Below, piece by piece: positions 58,301 through 64,000 of a DNA stretch of 64,000 nucleotides. The notes beneath the pieces were generated by a model. The model did not search any database. It had not been told where the DNA came from and saw nothing but the letters and a program-made list of their open reading frames with translations. The translations under genes and the position numbers were made by a program. Within the stretch, counting starts at the first letter, position 1. Every line of letters begins with the position of its first letter. Source of the DNA: Magicicada septendecula (Eukaryota; Arthropoda; Insecta; Hemiptera; Cicadidae); the NCBI GenBank assembly GCA_034769895.1, contig CM068372.1, forward strand, positions 370,903,258-370,967,257. Direction: 5' to 3'.

Positions 58301-59829
58301 TTGTCCTGGAAGTAGTAACTCTTTTATTTCATCCCATGCTGGATTACATGTAAATGTAATGAAAAGATCAGGACGACCATATTTCCGCACATACGTAATA
58401 GCGTCCTGCGCATATTCGTGCATATGTCGCGGACTACCAGTATATGTGGCAGGCAATATGGTGATCTTTCCTATGTTGCTTATATCACCATCATTACTTA
58501 TCGCGTCTCTGAAATGTATATATTCTTCTGATCTCAGTTTCTTTTGATTGAGCCTAATGAATAGTAGTCGTTCCGACTCTATTTTCGCGTACATATCGAC
58601 GATGTACTGATGGAAAAGCTGATGGCATTTCAGAATATGGTTATCTTCATTTTCACGTACCATAATCCGATAGGAATAATAATTCATTGAACTAACTTTT
58701 TTGCCTGTGTGGTCACCTATGACTGTGTTTATCATTTTGATGTTGAAATGATAACCCATCTTGACCGTCTGGAAACATAATTGGATATTGCGATGGATCG
58801 TAGCATCTATGAGTGTCAGCAATTCTTTGTAGTTACTCATTTCTGCGCTGCAAAACGATATCGCGAGGATGAAATTCTTCTCCAACCATAACAATTGCTA
58901 CCTCATCAATTGTTGGCGCGTTATATCGTCTGACATGCTCAATGGCTGGTGTTTGATCAGCACGAATAACAATTCTATGGCTGTCTGATGGCATGAGATC
59001 AATCGCATTTTTGAACATCCGAATTAAATTATTGTTGTCATGTAACGTTTTTTGCAACGACTTAACAATATGCCTTCTGATTCCAGTAGAGATTTGGCAG
59101 CGTGCATTCAATTGGTCATTTTCATCTCCGATGAAGTAGATTTGGAGAAATTTATGGTTATTGCTGGGAAAAGGAAGCAAAGAGCCAGCTCTGTGGTAAA
59201 TTTGTCCCTGAATTTTAAATGTCGGCATAAAATGCTCCGCTATAACGTTAGCGCCGAATGAAGTCATCTGAAAACAGGAATTGTAATTTCTGATGTTTTT
59301 GAGGAAATGTTTTGAATCATCAGTAATTCCATTTAACAAACTTTTCAGTGGTTCTTTTGGCTGCTCAAGTTCAGGTAGCTTCACTTTTCCGCTCGCGCAG
59401 CACATTCCCGGGGTTTCTCCTTTAAATTTCATTGCTGTGCAGTGCGGACAAACTTTGTCCATTTTTCCGATTTGAACGAATTTACATGAGGTATTGTATT
59501 GAATATCCGGTTCGTATGAAAAAGCAATTCGGTGATATAAAGCTCGATCATTCAGATAATTGCAACTGCATACGTCTTCGCTGTTGATCTAATTGTTCTT
59601 GGCGTTGTTGAGACGATTGTGCTGCTCTTCTTCTTCTTGATTCAACTCGTAAGACTTCAAGTCTTTCTTCCCGCTGATCTGCCGATTCTTCTGCTCGCCT
59701 TTGAGAACTTCTGACTCTAACACGTTCATTATCGTCTAAACGTTCTTGATCAGTGCGGTTTGATCTCCTTTGACGTTCTGTGAATCCGTGTCGAGAACGG
59801 TGGCCTATGTTCGAACGTGGGCGAGGCAT
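55400..59829 (-). pseudogene. Helitron Rep/helicase (RepHel), frameshifted
   Basis: Reading left from the ATG at 59829: a basic N terminus (MPRPRSNIGHRSRHGFTERQ); a zinc-binding segment (VCPHCTAMKFKGETPGMCCA); and the Helitron-like N domain. Next is the Rep part with PDLFITFTCNPAWDEIKELL and the HUH motif GLPHAHILIW, then NDGYPLYRRRS. The PIF1-type helicase follows, with Walker A DAPGGTGKT at about 56665, Walker B-like VWDAH and GGALVLLSGDFRQTLPVIPR, PGLPSHILNLKIGVPIILLR, and the final NKAQGQSLQVCGLNL and GQLYVACSRVGK. Frame changes occur near 59500, 58860, 57800, 57275 and 56650, with a stop near 56223. All domains are present but no continuous frame remains. Role in an active element: rolling-circle nicking and unwinding. 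Confidence 0.93.
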
Positions 59830-59839
59830 TACAGATGAT

Positions 59840-60560
59840 TAATGAATGTGTTACTATGACTTAAGACTAAAGGCAGCCGTACTATGACTAAGACTCTTTT
59901 ATTATGACTTAAGGATATGAAGCTCGATCATTCAGATATTGCAACTGTATACGTCTTAGCTGTTGATCTAAATGTTCTTGGCGTTGTTGAGACGATTGTG
60001 CTCCTCTTCTTCTTCTCGATTCAACTCGTACTATGGCTGGCGAAAACACAGACGACGATCAACTGGAAGGAAAACGAAAGAAATGAATTGAATTGAATGC
60101 AACAATCAAAATCAAAGTAACTCATATTTTGATTTTCGAAAACAGATAATTAAATCATTTCCAAAACAAAACAAATGAATTGAATTGAATACAACATTCG
60201 GTATCAAATTAACTCACATTTCGTTTTTCGAAAACAGATAATCAAATCACTTCCCAGATAATCAAATCACTTCCAACGATTGATTATGCACGTCAATGTG
60301 AACGAAAACAACAACTTTTCTCTTCTTCTTCAACTCGTAAAACGCGTACTATGGCCCGCGAAAACACAGACGACGATCAACTGGAAACGAAAGAAATGAA
60401 TTCGATTTTCGAAAACACGCGCGTATTCGAATGCAACGTTGTGTCAAAATTTCATTTTACTATAAAAACACGCGCGTATTCGAATGCATCGTTGTGTCAA
60501 AATTTCAAGTCAATCGACCGACTACTTTTCGAGTTTTGCGAGCACAAACATACGCAGGCT
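59840..60560 (-). repeat. Internal duplications in the Helitron 5' region
   Basis: The segment 59928-60032 repeats 59538-59648 (AAGCTCGATCATTCAGATA, TTGATCTAA, TTCTTGGCGTTGTTGAGACG). The block ATGG-GAAAACACAGACGACGAT at 60034-60062 recurs at 60351-60379. An AATTGAAT/AAAACAGATAAT unit also repeats near 60130 and 60220, and an ACGCGCGTATTCGAATGCA unit at 60416 and 60471. No coding signal is supported upstream of 59829. Confidence 0.7.
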
Positions 60561-62660
60561 GAATTTTTATATATATAAAGATAGTAAATAATAGACAAAT
60601 AATAAACAATAGCAATATAGATAAGAAAAAAGATAAATTCATACAAACCTAATAATACTGGACAAGCCAGTTAGAAGGTAATAGACAAACCATGATTTTG
60701 TAAAACAATGAAAACATACAATTATTATAAAACAGACCCAAATCAATTCAAAAAGTAAACAAATCATTTGTAACACAAAACAAAACATGTATAAAAGTAA
60801 AATGATATATAATTTGTGTAAAATAAGAAAATATAGCCAATTACTACCTAGGCCTATGAAATGCCTAACTGTATAAAACAAAAAACTACCAATTGTAAGA
60901 AATTAACTATGATATTAGCAAATCCAAGACAAGTAACTAGTCAATGATAATTAGTGAATCATATTAAGAGACATAAATGTTAAATTAAGGATATAAAATA
61001 AGAAAGAAATGTAATTAGATAATATCAACACAACTGTAAAAACATTAATACATAAGCAAACCCAGCTTTGAGGGATGTCAAAATGATCTTTGAAAGAAAA
61101 TATAAACAGTTGTCATAATATCTCATACATAGATAAGAAGACAGAAGAATAATAGCAATCAGAAGATATTTAGTCATTTTGAATAAAAATTCAAATATTA
61201 TAACAATGGGCTTAAGATGAGTATAGCCAATGAGAGGCAATCTGTTGCCATAACAACCAGACGTTATTTATGAATATTCCGTTAGAAACTGTTAGTCCAT
61301 TATTGAAGCTCGAGACGAAGAGACGCCAAGCCGTAAATGACTCAAATTTTAATTTAAAACAAGAAAAAGTAATCCAAATTTAATAAAATGAACAAGTAAG
61401 AAGATGATGAAGAACTAGGCCATCCAACTGATGCCAAAGACCAATTTATTAAATTCAAAATTAATAAATTTCGACCAACTCATACGAAAAAGACGCCAGG
61501 CGTAATTACATTCCCAAATGATGGAAGATTGATGACTAACGATGACCCAACCTATTTCAACTGAATGACATTACACCTTAATTCAACTGATTTGATAAGT
61601 ATTGCTGAATTACCCGACGTTATGGAATAAATTCTTTCCAAATTTTTCTCACAACACTTTTAACTCTCACTATAAACTGATGATCTAATTTCTTTCAAAG
61701 ATTAATTAAAAATAAAACACTAAACTTATATGAAACTAGAAAATAACCTGTATAGAAATTACGATCTTTTGAAATACACTTTATAACACTTCAGGAACGA
61801 ATTGTAATTACACCTTATAGTATATAAGTACCAGTAATATAAGGTAGTGTACTTTATTGTAATCAAATTGATATTTTTTCGTAAACCAAAAGAATTAAGA
61901 TTCATTGAACGAAATTAATAATAAACATCCAGTAGACGCCATGTCTAAATAAAGCGTTCAGAATCGATTTCGCCAAGCCTTGAGATATAATTGTCTTTTA
62001 CTGTCGGAGCAAATTTGTTTAATAACAAAATATAATTTTGTATAATACTGAATAACTACTAATCACAATTTAATAAACTAGTACAGAGTTGTAACCACTG
62101 TTCTTTATTTCATAGGAAAGTGCATTATATGATTTGTGTATTTTAGCGACTAGCAAAAGTGACGGTAAGCGCTCGACATCGGAAACTCGGCGAACTACCA
62201 GCGAGATTAAGAAATTCGCATGTGGCGGGAGTAATTTGAACTCACCATACCGTAATAGCCACGAACGCTCAATCGTCCTATTCTTTTTAATTGTTTTCAG
62301 ATTAAACAATTTGGCGCCACCCGGGAAATACAACCACATATTAAAGAACAGGTAAGGTTCCCACTCGCGTGTACTGGTAATTCGAGAATTCGCTACGGAC
62401 ATCGTCAGCGTAACCATAAAGTAACGACCACAACGTGTGAGGCGAACACACGATACACACATTTTCAGGGACGATAAGAGTTTCTTCGTTACAATATATG
62501 TCCCGCCTCGATCTCAAAAGTGGATTCTGGCAAATTCCCCTTGCTAAAGAATCAAGGAAGTACACAGCATTTCTGTATCGGAATAAATGCTACCAATTCA
62601 AAGTAGTTCCCTTTGGATTAGTAACAAGTTTAGCCGCCATGGTCAGGTGTTTGGAATTAG

Positions 62661-63543
62661 CGTCCGAAATGGTGTGCCAATTTATTGACCATATCCGGTT
62701 CCGTTATGATAGGTTCTAGGTATTTAGCCCTTGATATTAATTGAATTACGTATGATTCTTTGGAACCTTTGGTACTGGAATATTTTCCAAACTCCAGTTG
62801 CACGCGGATCTTTCTCTGGACCTCCTCATTCCAGTATCTAGCCCTGAAATGCTTTACCAGATCTTCATATGTGCTGATCTTATCCTGAATGACAGAGAAC
62901 CACTCCGCCGCAGTACCCTTTAGTCGCCGTACTACGAAATTAATTTTGTCGGGCTCACTTAAATTGTCCCCAATCGCTTCCAGATCCCGTTGGCAAACTT
63001 TAGTGAAGTTCATGGGGTTTTCATTTTCTCGTCCAAAGAACTTCAGCTGCGAATTAGCGTCATCTAAGGTCTTGTAGACATATGTAGTATAATTGAGCGG
63101 TGACGACGTATTTTGCAGTCGTGACACTTGATGTTGCAGCTCTTGGATTCGCATGTCTTGCTCGGCCACTAATTCACTCACTGTGGACGCGTGCTATACT
63201 AATTTCTCCTCAATCCCGGAGATTTTAGCCTCGCATTCACTAATGCGTGAATTATTAACCTCTAACACCGACTCTATGTTAGATCTTATAACTTCTACCG
63301 TCTCGCTAATTCGCTTTTCCGTAGCTTCTAACATTTGTTTGCTCTGTTTGGATTGGTCTTGCACGGCCGCATATATTTTTTTGTTCTCGTCATGGAGCGC
63401 TTTATTTCATTTCATGACTTCTTCTGAATGTTTCTGCATATTCGGTTCCATCTTCGCTTGACTGGCTTTATTTTCTTCGGACATGGTTTTCATATTAGCT
63501 AATACGGCCGCTAAAGCATTCTTTATTTCTGCTAAATCCGCCA
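62661..63543 (-). pseudogene. gag of Gypsy A copy 3, N-terminal two thirds
   Basis: This copy keeps the ATG start (63541-63543) as MADLAEIKNALAAVLANMKT, which defines the true gag start. A TGA replaces an arginine codon near 63407, and a TAG at about 63195 matches the TAG of copy 1. From there to 62661 it is open, through the capsid-like core FVVRRLKGTAAEWFSVIQDK to VNKLAHHFGR. The Q/N-rich tail is lost at the inversion junction. Confidence 0.85.
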
Positions 63544-63945
63544 TACTGATCAAACTTAATTTAAAATTCTATTAAAATTTAAATTCCTTGACTTAACGCT
63601 ACGAAACTTATTATTATTATAAGATTATTATCGTAGTGTAACCCAGTTTATATGCACACAGTAAGCAGTTCAATATACGAAAATGTAAATAACCTAATCT
63701 AACACACAAAACAACTAATAATCTACCTCCAATATACTGATAAAATTGTTCATATATGACACACAAGAGAATATGCACAATTGATAAATTATATCCTCAG
63801 ATTTTCATATGAACCATACACACATAAATATTACATTAATTATAATTATACGTCGGATTTTACCAACAAATTTTATATTCTTTGACATATATAGAATAGC
63901 GTAAAGTTACCGTTATTTTTCGTGCCCCACGTTGCTAAGAGCCAA

Positions 63946-64000
63946 ATATCTCTATGCGACAACACAAATAACTTAACTATTGGCGCATAAGATATGGTAG
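63946..64000 (-). repeat. LTR end of Gypsy A copy 3
   Basis: The last 55 bases are the complement of the LTR end seen at 36770-36824 (TATGCGCCAATAGTTAAGTT on the minus strand), adjacent to the PBS at about 63923-63945. It continues beyond the window. Confidence 0.8.

Larger units (their letters stand above)
55201..60581 (-). mobile_element. Helitron with both ends, in the 3' LTR of the LARD-like element
   Basis: On the minus strand it begins TCTTTATATATATAAA (60581) and ends GGCCGGGTTTAGCTAG (55201): the 5'-TC and CTRR-3' ends of Helitrons. It sits exactly between A (55200) and T (60582), matching the empty site in the 5' LTR near 49178, with no target duplication. Length is 5381 bp. It encodes a Rep/helicase protein, now frameshifted. 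Confidence 0.95.
48118..62493 (+). mobile_element. LARD-like long-LTR retrotransposon with a gag-like gene only, inserted in Gypsy A RT
   Basis: Direct terminal repeats start TGTTACAATACAAAAAGCCA at 48118 and 53688 and end TTCGTTACA at 62493 (TTCGTTATA at 51089). The empty site is known from copy 1 RT and gives the 4-bp duplication ATAT. The 5' LTR is 2972 bp. The 3' LTR, after removing a Helitron and a Penelope-like insert, is about 2.97 kb. The 2.6-kb internal region encodes one coiled-coil protein and no pol, so mobilisation would need enzymes in trans. Confidence 0.88.
53688..62493 (+). repeat. 3' LTR of the LARD-like element, interrupted by two insertions
   Basis: Collinear with 48118-51089 in three pieces: 53688-54498, 54953-55200 and 60582-62493. 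The interruptions are a Penelope-like 3' fragment and a Helitron. Few substitutions separate the two LTRs by eye, so the element and its two guests are young. Confidence 0.88.
43621..62660 (+). mobile_element. Gypsy A copy 2 internal region, interrupted twice and truncated in RT
   Basis: PBS, leader, gag and the start of pol are collinear with copy 1 over 43621-44483, 46329-48117 and 62494-62661. Interruptions are an LTR-plus-leader unit (44484-46321) and the LARD-like element (48118-62493). After the LARD, RT resumes in register (MSRLDLKSGFWQIPLAKESR) and stops abruptly at 62660-62661, where an inverted gag begins. Confidence 0.88.
62661..64000 (-). mobile_element. Gypsy A copy 3 (inverted), 5' end, cut by window edge
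   Basis: On the minus strand, from the right edge: LTR end, PBS, leader and gag, collinear with copy 1 until ...HHFGR (62661). There it meets the plus-strand RT of copy 2 with only GC shared at the junction. The rest of the LTR lies outside the window. Confidence 0.88.

Overview
The window is a stack of nested transposable elements from a large, repeat-rich arthropod genome, most likely an insect. The evidence is AT-rich spacer DNA, many simple repeats, and BED-type and TTF-type hAT, piggyBac, Tc1/mariner, Ty3/Gypsy, Penelope-like and Helitron elements of kinds common in insects. The PBS motifs derive from the 3' end of arthropod tRNA-Lys(CUU). I recognise no host gene, rRNA, tRNA or CRISPR array. 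Nearly every coding region is broken.

Left block (1-8.4 kb). A decayed TTF/DUF4371 hAT transposase runs off the left edge on the minus strand (1-1820). Beside it is a three-level nest: a piggyBac-type MITE (1938-4532, TTAA sites) split by a hAT-type MITE (2274-4386, 8-bp TSD), itself split by a second, deleted piggyBac (2509-4121). Next is a hAT element with a 532-residue transposase fragment (4790-7347, TSD GTATAAGG). It sits in an unclassified dispersed repeat and is itself hit by a 125-bp Penelope-like tail.

Central block (8.1-28.9 kb). A minus-strand Gypsy-like retrotransposon (LTR 28297-28917, gag 26853-28210, protease 8099-8340) is split by an IS630/Tc1-mariner-type transposon (about 8379-26757). 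The transposase gene of that transposon is split near its N terminus by a 16.0-kb palindrome (10254-26285). The palindrome has two nearly identical 8-kb inverted arms around a 56-bp spacer, and a 7-bp TSD (TACTAAT). It carries no transposase I can find. It looks like a giant non-autonomous foldback element and is the most unusual object here.

Right block (29.8-64 kb). Two long LTR-like units (29824-32846 and 32887-35230) precede a Gypsy element (family A below). It has two 1.4-kb LTRs and a complete but stop-ridden gag-pol (35429-43620). A second internal region follows directly after the shared LTR (tandem dimer), and a third copy lies head-to-head on the minus strand up to the right edge (62661-64000). 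The second copy is interrupted twice: by an LTR-plus-leader unit (44484-46321), and by a 14.4-kb LARD-like element (48118-62493) with 2.97-kb LTRs, an internal region that encodes only a coiled-coil gag-like protein, and TSD ATAT. The 3' LTR of that element holds a Penelope-like 3' fragment (54499-54952) and a full-length Helitron with defined ends and decayed Rep/helicase coding (55201-60581).

A recurring theme is tandem reiteration of tRNA-Lys-PBS-like modules just downstream of LTRs in three different families (35.2, 46.1 and 51.1 kb). Boundaries were set by eye from terminal repeats, target-site duplications and alignment to uninterrupted copies inside this window. Percent identities were not computed.
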